From an uncultured Clostridia bacterium (GTDB lineage: Bacteria; Bacillota; Clostridia; UMGS1883), in NCBI GenBank assembly GCA_934476455.1, contig CAKSNY010000017.1, positions 1 through 53,073 of the forward strand: a DNA stretch of 53,073 nt, in the 5' to 3' direction. The notes under the pieces were generated by a model. The model saw nothing but the letters and a program-made list of their open reading frames with translations, did no database searches and had not been told where the DNA came from. Positions within the stretch are counted from its first letter, which is position 1. Each line of letters begins with the position of its first letter. Positions 25,476-33,411 of the stretch are shown here, piece by piece. A program made the position numbers and the translations under genes.

Positions 25476-27488
25476 ATGAAAAAATTTTTATACGCAAATT
25501 TTACAAAAATTTTTGCTTACATACTTATTGCCGTAACGGCTGTTTTGGTAATGCAAAACGTAAGCGGCGTTATGTGCCGCCGCGACCCCGTGTATAATTT
25601 TGAAAGAAGCGCCGTGCAAAGCAATAAGGTGTCGCACGAATTGCTGCTTTCGTCAAGTATCATTATGAAAGAGCTTTCACGCGTGTATAAAGAAAGAAAA
25701 GACGCAGAAACCGAAAATCCCGCAGCTCTCGCCCCGGCTGATGAGGGCACAGCCCCCGCAGCCCCCGAAAACGCCGTGCAAAGCGAAAATCCACCCGCCG
25801 CTCCCGCGGAAACCGAAATAGAGGAGCTTTCAGGCGGCAGATACGGCGTTATATACTACGCTTCCATATACGACCGCGTTTATACAAACGATAAATCGCT
25901 CCGGCAGACGATGTGGGAAAATAATATGGACTATGCCGTTTTGGTGCGGCGCACAGACGGAAAGCTTACCGTAGAAAAAGGAAACACCGAAGCCTTTTAT
26001 TACGATAACGTCCCCAAAGACGATTTTGTGCTTTACGTAAGGCTTACAGACGAGTGTGTGAATGAAATACAAACAATGTGGGAAATGGAAAAACGCGATG
26101 TAATGTATGCCATAAGGTACACTGTCTTCAGCGGCGCAGTGGTTTTGCTGCTTCTTATATACCTTTTAATTACCTGCGGAAAAAGAAAGGACGGCACGCT
26201 TTCTTTGTGCTTTGCCGATAAATGGTATGTGGAAATAACCGTTGGCGCAGCCGCGGTTTTGTTCACAGTCTTTTGCGGCGCAGCCGTTTCGGTAATGATG
26301 TTTTCCGAGGCGCAGGCGCTTACCTATGACACGCGTATGGCACTTTACGCCGCGGTAACGCCGCTTTTGCTCCTTTCGGTATTTTTGTTTTTGTGCCTTG
26401 TCAGAAACATAAAAGCAAAAACGCTTCGCAGCCGCAGCTTGATTGTGTGCATTTTTAATTATCTGCGCCGCGAAAGAAACGCCGCATATTCGGCGCTTAA
26501 AAAGGGCGGCGCACAAAAGCCACTCGGAACGGTTTTTGCACTTTTAACGCTGTATACGGCAGGCAGTGTTTTGCTTACGTTTATGACAGGAAGCGCAATC
26601 CCCGCAATAATACTTCTTTTGTGCTTTTGCCTTTATATTGCAAAGCGGCTTGACAGCGTGCAGAAAATAGTAAAGGGAATATACGAGATAAGCGCCGGCA
26701 ATACCGATTATAAAATAGACGGCGTTACGGACTTTTTTTCTCCGATTGCGGGAGCTGTAAATTCCCTGGCAGACGGAATGGGCGCCGCGGTTGAAAAGCG
26801 TATGCGTTCGGAAAGAATGAAAACCGAGCTTATAACAAACGTTTCGCACGATTTAAAAACGCCGCTTACCTCGATAATTTCGTATGCCGAGCTTTTAACC
26901 CGTGAAAATCTTACGCCGGAATGTGCAAACGAATACGCCGATATTATACTTAAAAAATCGCAAAAGCTGAAAACCCTTGTAACAGACCTTTTCGATATTT
27001 CCAAGGTGCAAAGTAAAAATGCCGACATCAACTGTACCGAGATAGACGCCGCGCAGCTTTTAAAGCAAACCTTAGGCGAGCTTGACGAGGAAATTGAAAA
27101 ATCGGGCTTTGAAATGTGCGTAAATATGCCCGAAGGCTTAAAAGCCTTTTGCGACGGCGCGCGCCTTTCCCGCGTGCTTGAAAATCTTGTTTTAAACGCG
27201 CTTAAATATTCAATGCCCAATACACGCATTTATATTGACGCGCGCAGCGAAAACCAAAAATGCGTAATAGAAATAAAAAACATATCCGCAAAAAAGCCTG
27301 ATTTTGACCCGCAGTATATAACAGGGCGCTTTGTCCGCGGTGACGAATCGCGCCACGAAGACGGAAACGGCTTGGGGCTTGCCATAGCAAAAAGCTATAC
27401 CGAAGCCTGCGGCGGTACCTTTAATATAATTTTGGACGGGGATTTGTTTAAAGCGGTGATAAAGCTTCCCGAAAGCCAAAGCATTTAA
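25476..27488 (+). CDS. Sensor histidine kinase
   Basis: 670 residues from the ATG at 25476 (GGAG at 25464). The N-terminal membrane helix is followed by an extracellular domain containing an Ala/Pro/Glu-rich insert (about residues 78-115) and a folded part with an SIYDRVYTNDKSLR-type stretch. Then come several further membrane helices (about 225-405), which is more than the usual two. A HAMP-like region precedes the HisKA domain with NVSHDLKTPLTSI (phospho-acceptor near His458). The ATPase domain has the N box ENLVLNALKYS and G box GNGLGLAIAKS. It pairs with the upstream regulator. Signal unknown. Confidence 0.92.
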   Translation: MKKFLYANFTKIFAYILIAVTAVLVMQNVSGVMCRRDPVYNFERSAVQSNKVSHELLLSSSIIMKELSRVYKERKDAETENPAALAPADEGTAPAAPENAVQSENPPAAPAETEIEELSGGRYGVIYYASIYDRVYTNDKSLRQTMWENNMDYAVLVRRTDGKLTVEKGNTEAFYYDNVPKDDFVLYVRLTDECVNEIQTMWEMEKRDVMYAIRYTVFSGAVVLLLLIYLLITCGKRKDGTLSLCFADKWYVEITVGAAAVLFTVFCGAAVSVMMFSEAQALTYDTRMALYAAVTPLLLLSVFLFLCLVRNIKAKTLRSRSLIVCIFNYLRRERNAAYSALKKGGAQKPLGTVFALLTLYTAGSVLLTFMTGSAIPAIILLLCFCLYIAKRLDSVQKIVKGIYEISAGNTDYKIDGVTDFFSPIAGAVNSLADGMGAAVEKRMRSERMKTELITNVSHDLKTPLTSIISYAELLTRENLTPECANEYADIILKKSQKLKTLVTDLFDISKVQSKNADINCTEIDAAQLLKQTLGELDEEIEKSGFEMCVNMPEGLKAFCDGARLSRVLENLVLNALKYSMPNTRIYIDARSENQKCVIEIKNISAKKPDFDPQYITGRFVRGDESRHEDGNGLGLAIAKSYTEACGGTFNIILDGDLFKAVIKLPESQSI

Positions 27489-27501
27489 AAAACCGATTAA
27501 G

Positions 27502-27543
27502 GGCGCACAGTAAAATGATTTTGTTTTGCCGTGCGCCTTTTTT
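27502..27543 (+). terminator. Terminator of the two-component operon
   Basis: GGCGCAC pairs with GTGCGCC around an AAAA/TTTT inner stem; TTTTTT follows. Confidence 0.85.
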
Positions 27544-27605
27544 ACACCCTATATTGTAAAAAACACTGTAATAATTGCACAAAACAAATAACCTGCACAA
27601 AATAA

Positions 27606-27634
27606 TTGAAATTGCCGCCGCCAAATGATATAAT
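27606..27634 (+). promoter_or_regulatory. Promoter of the surface-capture/ECF operon
   Basis: TTGAAA (27606-27611), a 17-base spacer and TATAAT (27629-27634). The leader to the ATG at 27657 is about 17 nt, so there is no room for a cobalamin riboswitch. Confidence 0.82.
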
Positions 27635-27656
27635 AAAACAAAAAACGGAGATATAT

Positions 27657-29138
27657 ATGAAAAAATCACTATCATTATTTTTGGCAATAATTATATTGCT
27701 TTTTGCCGTGCCTTCGGCAAATGCGCAAAGCGCGGCGGATTATATTTTAAAAAATGTGCAAAGCCCGACGGTAAGTTCAATCGGGGGCGAGTGGGGCGTT
27801 ATAGCCGCCGTACGCGGCGAAGCATTAAACGCTGCGGTATTTAAAGAAAAATACACAGAAAACGCAAAAAAGGTTTTAACCGAAAACAGCGGTGTGCTTT
27901 CTTCGCGCAAATATACCGAATATTCGCGCGCGGTGCTTGGTCTTACGGCAGCCGGAGAGGATGCGCAAAGCTTTTGCGGATTTGACCTTACCGCCCCCCT
28001 GCTTGACCGTGAAAAGGTATCCTTTCAGGGAACAAACGGCGTTATTTGGGCAATAATTGCGCTTTCGTGCCGCGATTTTGCAAAAAATACCGCCGAAATA
28101 GAAAACGCAAAGGGCGATTATATAAAAACGCTGCTTTCGCTGCAAAACAGTGACGGCGGGTGGTCGCTTTCAAAAAATATGCAAAGCCAGCCCGATATAA
28201 CCGCGATGGCGCTGTGTGCGCTTTCCTTAAACAACGCAGGCGGTGAAAATTGTGAAAAGGCGCTTTCCTGCCTTTCCGCAATGCAAAAGGAAAGCGGCGG
28301 ATTTGAAAGCTACGGCGAAGAAAACGCCGAAAGCGCCGCACAGGCGGCGGTTGCGCTTTTGTCGCTCGGCATTTCTTTTGACGATCCGCGCTTTGTAAAA
28401 AACGGAAATGTGCTTTCCGCGCTTAATAAATACGCGCTTTCGGGCGGTGCATACAAGCATAATTTATCCGGCAGCGAAAACCTTATGGCTACGGAGCAGG
28501 CGGCGCTTGCACTTGCGGCGCTGCGGCGTGCGGAAAACAAAAAAACCGCGCTTTACGATATGCGCGATATAAAAATTAAAGCCGCCCCCGTATTTTCGGA
28601 TATTGAAAACAGCCCCGCGCGCTCTGCCATAGAGGCGCTTTACGAAAGAAAAATAATAAGCGGCAAGGGAAACGGCATTTTTGACCCCGACGGGCTTGTC
28701 ACCCGTGCCGAGATTGCCGCAATGCTTGTGCGTGCCGCGTCGCTTTCGGGCGGCGGCAGTATTCCGTTTTCCGATGTTTCCGGGGAGGATTGGTTCTTCG
28801 GCGCGGTTTCCGCGGCGTACGAAAACGGTATCGTTACGGGGGTATCGCAAACATTGTTTGCGCCTTTTGACAATGTAACGCGCGCCCAGCTTGCAGCGCT
28901 TGCTTCGCGTCTTGCGTCTGTAAAGGGCGAAAATACCGACCTTTCGGAGGAGGGCATATACGCCGCCATCTCAAAATATGCCGACTTTGAAAGCACGCCG
29001 CAATATGCGCGCGCGCCGCTTGCCTTTTTGTGCGAAAAGGGAATATTCCCGCTTTCAAACGGGGGTTTGTCGCCCGGCGGCAGCGCAACCCGTGCCGAGG
29101 TTGCACTTGTAATATACGGCTTGCTTAACAATAAATAA
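27657..29138 (+). CDS. Surface alpha/alpha-barrel (terpene-cyclase-like) protein with SLH anchor
   Basis: 493 residues from the ATG at 27657 (ACGGAGA upstream; the longer frame begins inside the promoter). The signal peptide ends near ANAQS. Residues ~25-310 contain helical repeats with squalene-cyclase/prenyltransferase-type motifs (LQNSDGGWSL near 163; MQKESGGFESYG), the fold also used by the N-terminal barrel of intrinsic factor and transcobalamin. Three SLH modules follow (about 315-490, each with a TRAE/TRAQ motif: LVTRAEIAAML, NVTRAQLAALA, SATRAEVALVI), which bind secondary wall polymer. It is first in a four-gene operon with a DUF4430 protein and an ECF transporter. Inferred role: surface ligand capture, perhaps corrinoid. 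Confidence 0.82.
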   Translation: MKKSLSLFLAIIILLFAVPSANAQSAADYILKNVQSPTVSSIGGEWGVIAAVRGEALNAAVFKEKYTENAKKVLTENSGVLSSRKYTEYSRAVLGLTAAGEDAQSFCGFDLTAPLLDREKVSFQGTNGVIWAIIALSCRDFAKNTAEIENAKGDYIKTLLSLQNSDGGWSLSKNMQSQPDITAMALCALSLNNAGGENCEKALSCLSAMQKESGGFESYGEENAESAAQAAVALLSLGISFDDPRFVKNGNVLSALNKYALSGGAYKHNLSGSENLMATEQAALALAALRRAENKKTALYDMRDIKIKAAPVFSDIENSPARSAIEALYERKIISGKGNGIFDPDGLVTRAEIAAMLVRAASLSGGGSIPFSDVSGEDWFFGAVSAAYENGIVTGVSQTLFAPFDNVTRAQLAALASRLASVKGENTDLSEEGIYAAISKYADFESTPQYARAPLAFLCEKGIFPLSNGGLSPGGSATRAEVALVIYGLLNNK

Positions 29139-29154
29139 TTTTTTGGGTGAAGGT

Positions 29155-29907
29155 ATGAAAAAGTACAAAAATATAATAATTGCGGCGCTTGCAGCGGTTC
29201 TTATACTTGCTGTTTCGTACTTTTACGCAGACGCGCCGCAAAATAAAACAACCGTCGAAACGGATAACGCCTATAAAAGCGCGGTAAATACGGATAAAGC
29301 GGAGCCTGCCGTGCCGAATGCGTGCGAAACCGCGCCCGAAGAGGAAACGCCCGAAAAAGCGCGGGAAGAAAAGGCGGCGGAGGAAACGAAAACGCCCCCC
29401 GCGCCCGCACCGAAGGAGGAGAAAGCCCCCGCGGTGCAGCCGCCCGAAAACGGCAAAGAAACCCCACCAAAAAAGACCGAACACACCTGCACAATATCCG
29501 TAAGGTGTGATACGCTTTTAAATAATCTTGATTTACTGACGCCCGAAAAAAGGGCTGTTGTACCCGAAAACGGAATTATACTTTCCGAGCGTGAGGTTGT
29601 GTTTAACGAGGGGGAAAGCGCCTTTGACGTTTTGCTTCGCGAGCTAAGGCAAAATAAAATACATATGGAATTTAACCGCACGCCCGTGTATAAAAGCGCC
29701 TATATAGAGGGCATTGCCAATATTTACGAGTTTGACTGCGGCGCCCTTTCCGGCTGGATGTTTAAGGTAAACGGCGCATTTCCCTCCTACGGCTGTTCGC
29801 GCGTTTTTCTTTCGGACGGCGATAGGATAGAATGGGTCTACAGCTGCGATTTCGGCGAGGATGTAGGCGCGCATTTTGAAAGCGGCGGGGGGCAGCGCGA
29901 TGAATAG
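29155..29907 (+). CDS. Membrane-anchored DUF4430 (transcobalamin C-terminal-like) protein
   Basis: About 250 residues. The start at 29155 is the likeliest; a TTG four codons earlier is possible. A single N-terminal hydrophobic helix (KNIIIAALAAVLILAVSYFY) without an obvious cleavage site acts as membrane anchor. A Glu/Pro/Ala/Lys-rich spacer of ~85 residues could span the wall. The DUF4430 domain (about 120-245) has the family end GWMFKVNGAFPSYGCSRV and LSDGDRIEWVYSCDFG. DUF4430 is the beta-domain of intrinsic factor/transcobalamin. It starts 16 bases after the barrel/SLH gene and overlaps ecfT by 8 bases. Together the two proteins look like the two halves of a transcobalamin on one cell surface. 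Confidence 0.85.
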   Translation: MKKYKNIIIAALAAVLILAVSYFYADAPQNKTTVETDNAYKSAVNTDKAEPAVPNACETAPEEETPEKAREEKAAEETKTPPAPAPKEEKAPAVQPPENGKETPPKKTEHTCTISVRCDTLLNNLDLLTPEKRAVVPENGIILSEREVVFNEGESAFDVLLRELRQNKIHMEFNRTPVYKSAYIEGIANIYEFDCGALSGWMFKVNGAFPSYGCSRVFLSDGDRIEWVYSCDFGEDVGAHFESGGGQRDE

Positions 29908-30775
29908 CTTTAAAAATTCGCACCCGTGGTTTGTATTTATATATTTTGCGGCGTTTACCGTGCTTTCTATGCTGCTTTTGCACCCCGTCTGCGCTTTTAT
30001 ATGCTTTGCCTGCGGCATTGTAAATGTGCTTTTTGTTTCGGGGAAGCGTGCGCTGCGCTTTGTTTTAACGTGCGTGCTGCCCGTAGCCGTAGGCGCCGCC
30101 TTGTTAAATCCGCTTTTTAATCACGAAGGGCAAACCATACTTCATTATTTTCCGGGCGGAAACCCCCTTACGGCGGAATCGGTCTTTTACGGTATCGGCA
30201 CGGGGCTTAGCCTTGGCGGTATAATGTGCGGCTTTTACCTTTTAAACGCCGTTATGACAAGCGATATGCTTATGTATATTACAGGGAATATTTCCCCGTC
30301 AATAGCTCTTTTTATTTCAATGGCGCTGCATTTTGTGCCGCTTTTGTCCGATAGATTTCGCGCGGTGCGCAGTGCGCGAAATACTTTGCGCCCGAAAAAG
30401 CGCGGCATAATTTTCTCCGTGTGTGACACGGTAAGAACGTTTTGCGCGGTTGTAGGGTGGAGTATGGAACACGCCGTAGAAACCGCCGACAGTATGAAAA
30501 GCCGCGGCTACGGCGTTTCAAAAAGAACGTTTTTTTCAAATTATACCGCTTGCCGTGCCGATTTTTTAAACACCGCATATGTGTTTTTTCTTATTGCATT
30601 TATTGCGCTAAAGCACAAGGCGCTTTATTTCAGCTATTTTCCCGCAGTAAAAAGCACCCCGTTTTCGCTTTGGGGCGTGCTTTGCGCGGCGGCATATGCG
30701 CTTTTTTGCCTTATGCCCGCACTCATTAACATAGAAGGAGCGATACGGTGGAAAATTTTAAAATCGAAAATTTAA
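29900..30775 (+). CDS. ECF transporter transmembrane component EcfT (CbiQ family)
   Basis: 291 residues, start at 29900 (GGGGGG seven bases upstream), with about six hydrophobic segments. The two cytoplasmic coupling helices are visible: FRAVRSARNTLRPKKRG and DSMKSRGYGV, the latter matching the Ala/Ser-Arg-Gly coupling motif of EcfT that docks on the ATPases. EcfT links the ATPase pair to a substrate-binding S-component. It overlaps the next gene by 28 bases. Substrate assignment depends on the S-component and is unproven. Confidence 0.9.
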   Translation: MNSFKNSHPWFVFIYFAAFTVLSMLLLHPVCAFICFACGIVNVLFVSGKRALRFVLTCVLPVAVGAALLNPLFNHEGQTILHYFPGGNPLTAESVFYGIGTGLSLGGIMCGFYLLNAVMTSDMLMYITGNISPSIALFISMALHFVPLLSDRFRAVRSARNTLRPKKRGIIFSVCDTVRTFCAVVGWSMEHAVETADSMKSRGYGVSKRTFFSNYTACRADFLNTAYVFFLIAFIALKHKALYFSYFPAVKSTPFSLWGVLCAAAYALFCLMPALINIEGAIRWKILKSKI

Positions 30776-33165
30776 CATTTACATACCAAAACGCCGCCGC
30801 CCCTGCGCTTAAAAATATAAATTTAGAGCTTGAAAAGGGCAGCTTTAACGTTATATGCGGAACGTCCGGCAGCGGAAAATCTACCCTTTTGCGCCTGCTT
30901 AAGCCGCGCCTTGCGCCAAACGGCACGCTTTCGGGCAGCATATATTACGGCGCACGCCCGCTTTTTTCCCTTTCCCCTATGGAGGAAGCCAAAAGCATAG
31001 GCTTTGTGCCGCAAAACCCCGAAAGCGCCGCAGTGTGCGATAAGGTTTGGCACGAAATGGCATTCGGGCTTGAAAATATCGGGGTTTCACCCTCTCAAAT
31101 ACGCGCGCGCGTTGCCGAAACGGCAGCTTTTTTCGGTATTGAAAAGCTTTTTCACAAAAATATAAACACCCTTTCAGGCGGGCAAAAGCAAATTCTAAAC
31201 CTTGCCGCGGCAGCCGTTATGCAGCCTGCTGTGCTTATTTTGGACGAGCCTGCGGCACAGCTTGACCCCATCGCCGCCGAAGAATTTTTGCAAATGCTTG
31301 TAAAGCTTAACCGCGACACGGGTACAACCGTTATTATGGCGCAGCATTCGCTCGGGGGTGTGCTGCAATATGCCGACCGCGTAACCGTGCTTTGCGGCGG
31401 CAGTGTTTTGGAAAGCGCCCCCGTGGACAAAGCGGGCAAAGCGCTGTGGCAAAAAAATAACGAGCTGGTACAAGCTTTCCCTCTCCCCACACGCCTGTAT
31501 CTTTCCGCGGGGGAGAGCGGTGACCCGCCCGTAACCGTGCGCGGCGGGCGAAAATGGCTTTCAGAGAAAGTTATTTCGACGAAAGTTCTTTCGGCGGAAA
31601 ATCTTTTCGCCGTTCCCGCCGCGCCGTCCGCGCCGAAAGCGCAGGTATACGCGCTTAAGGTAAGCGGTGTGCGCTTTCGGTACGAAAAAAACGCCCCCGA
31701 TGTATTGCACGATTTTTCGCTTAACGTGCAAAAGGGCAGTTTTTGCGCACTTTTGGGCGGAAACGGCGCGGGCAAAACAACGGCGTTTTCCGTTATAACG
31801 GGCGAAAACAAGCCGTATATGGGAAAGACGGAGATTTTAAAGGGCTTAAAAACAGGCACTCTTGCGCAGGACCCGCGCACGGTTTTTTCACATAAAACGG
31901 TGCGCCTTGATATGGAGGAGGTTTTGCGCCTCCAAGGCGTTGAAAAACAGAAAGCAAAAGAGCGGATAGAAAAAATATCCCGCCTTTGCGATACAAAGCA
32001 TATTTTGGATATGCATCCCTATGATATTTCAGGCGGGGAACAGCAGCGCGCCGCGCTTTCCGTAATTCTCTGCACAAAGCCCGATATACTTTTGCTGGAC
32101 GAGCCCACCAAGGGGCTTGATATAATTTTTAAAAGACGGCTCGGCGAATTTATAAAAGAACTTACAAAAAACGGGGTAACGGTTTTGGCAGTGTCGCACG
32201 ATATAGAATTTTGCGCGCAATATGCCGATAGCTGCGCTCTTCTTTTCGACGGGAAAATCGTGTCGCAAGCCCCCCCGCGAGAGTTTTTTGCCGAAAAAAG
32301 CTTTTATACAACAGAGGCTGCGCGCCTGTCACGCGGGATTGTGCGCGGCGCTGTTACGGAAAGCGACCTTCTTTCGGCGCTTAACATACAGCGTAAAAAA
32401 ATGCAGCCCCCTCCGCCGCGCGTTTCAGGCGGAGAAAGCACAGCTTTTAAAAGCGCACCTGCTGCACCGAAAAAAGCAATAGATAAAAAAATGCCGCTTT
32501 TTTGCGCTCTTTCACTTTTTCTTATTGCGCTTACTGTCATTTTCGGTGCGCGGCTGTTCGGCAGCAGAAAATTTTACTTTATCAGCTTTTTGGTAATTTT
32601 TGAATCGCTTATCCCTATAATACCCATCTACGAAAAAAAGAAAAACGCCGCGCGTGAAATTTGCCTGTACGCCGTTTTTTGTGCCGCCGCGGTAGCGGGG
32701 CGTGCGGCATTTGCGCCCATAGCGCAGTTTAAGCCCATGGCGGCGGTTATAATAGCGGCAGCGCTGTCTTTCGGGGGCGGGGCGGGCTTTCTTATAGGCG
32801 CGCTGTCGGCGTTTCTGTCAAACTTTATCTTCGGGCAAGGTCCGTGGACGCCGTGGCAAATGCTTGCTTTCGGTATGGTTGGGCTTGTAACGGGGCTTTT
32901 AAGCCCGTTTCTTAAAAAAAGAACGAAAACAACTCTTGCCGTATACGGGTTTTTGGTAACGGTTGTAATTTACGGCGGAATAATGAATCCCGCATCCGTC
33001 ATTTTAAACGGGGTTACGCCTACGTTTGCGGCGTTGTTTTTTGCATATGTGCGCGGTTTTCCGGCGGATGTGTTGCACGCGCTGTCAACGTTTTTGTTTT
33101 TGTGGATTGGCGTAAAGCCGCTTACGGAAGCAACAGAGCGAATAAAAACAAAATACAAAATATAA
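30748..33165 (+). CDS. Fused ECF transporter: two ATPases plus S-component
   Basis: 805 residues, GTG start at 30748 with AAGGAG upstream. ATPase 1 (about 5-235): Walker A GTSGSGKS (38-45), signature LSGGQKQ (142-148), Walker B LILDEP. ATPase 2 (about 302-525): Walker A GGNGAGKT (337-344), signature ISGGEQQ (427-433), LLLDEPTKGLD. After a Pro-rich linker (~550-580) comes an integral membrane region of about 225 residues with FGQGPWTPWQM, a motif typical of ECF S-components of the cobalamin (CbrT-like) type. Fusion of both ATPases is known; the added S-component on the same chain is notable. With EcfT this single polypeptide would complete an importer. Confidence 0.9.
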   Translation: MENFKIENLTFTYQNAAAPALKNINLELEKGSFNVICGTSGSGKSTLLRLLKPRLAPNGTLSGSIYYGARPLFSLSPMEEAKSIGFVPQNPESAAVCDKVWHEMAFGLENIGVSPSQIRARVAETAAFFGIEKLFHKNINTLSGGQKQILNLAAAAVMQPAVLILDEPAAQLDPIAAEEFLQMLVKLNRDTGTTVIMAQHSLGGVLQYADRVTVLCGGSVLESAPVDKAGKALWQKNNELVQAFPLPTRLYLSAGESGDPPVTVRGGRKWLSEKVISTKVLSAENLFAVPAAPSAPKAQVYALKVSGVRFRYEKNAPDVLHDFSLNVQKGSFCALLGGNGAGKTTAFSVITGENKPYMGKTEILKGLKTGTLAQDPRTVFSHKTVRLDMEEVLRLQGVEKQKAKERIEKISRLCDTKHILDMHPYDISGGEQQRAALSVILCTKPDILLLDEPTKGLDIIFKRRLGEFIKELTKNGVTVLAVSHDIEFCAQYADSCALLFDGKIVSQAPPREFFAEKSFYTTEAARLSRGIVRGAVTESDLLSALNIQRKKMQPPPPRVSGGESTAFKSAPAAPKKAIDKKMPLFCALSLFLIALTVIFGARLFGSRKFYFISFLVIFESLIPIIPIYEKKKNAAREICLYAVFCAAAVAGRAAFAPIAQFKPMAAVIIAAALSFGGGAGFLIGALSAFLSNFIFGQGPWTPWQMLAFGMVGLVTGLLSPFLKKRTKTTLAVYGFLVTVVIYGGIMNPASVILNGVTPTFAALFFAYVRGFPADVLHALSTFLFLWIGVKPLTEATERIKTKYKI

Positions 33166-33190
33166 GGGATGTTAAAAAAGTCCGGAACGC
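33166..33190 (+). repeat. 25-bp dispersed repeat, copy 1
   Basis: Starts at the base after the stop codon of the fused ECF gene (GGGATGTTAAAAAAGTCC and 7 more bases). A copy with one mismatch lies at 52947-52971, five bases after another stop codon. It is unrelated to the REP-like family. Confidence 0.8.
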
Positions 33191-33197
33191 CGACGTC

Positions 33198-33299
33198 AAG
33201 GGGACGTTCCCTATTTGTCACGTTTTTCGTCAATACGCCAAGGGGACGTTTCTTAATTGTCACGCCTTGCGCGTGACAATTAGGGGGCGTCCCCATTGA
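33198..33299. repeat. REP-like cluster 5 with 53-nt hairpin element
   Basis: A short element (GGGACGTTCCCTATTTGTCAC) is followed by a 53-nt element at 33242-33294. Its 24-nt arms pair completely on the + strand if four G-U pairs are allowed (TTTCT facing GGGGG), with loop CTTGC. An identical 53-nt copy lies at 36959-37011. Confidence 0.92.
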
Positions 33300-33322
33300 C
33301 GAAGTAATAAGTAACAGTTAAA

Positions 33323-33378
33323 AAGGAATAGGTAAGGAACAAACTCGCTTCGGCGAGTTTGTTCCTTACCTATTCCTT
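33323..33378. terminator. Bidirectional terminator with UUCG tetraloop
   Basis: A perfect 26-bp stem (AAGGAATAGGTAAGGAACAA and onward) closes on C-TTCG-G. It lies between the convergent ECF and ABC exporter operons. Confidence 0.88.
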
Positions 33379-33411
33379 CTTCACTATTCCCCCTTACCTT
33401 ATAAAAACCCC

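Noticed and set aside
27544..27656. Cobalamin riboswitch ahead of the putative corrinoid uptake operon.
   Set aside because: The promoter is only ~20 bases before the start codon, and no B12-box-like sequence is visible in the preceding gap.
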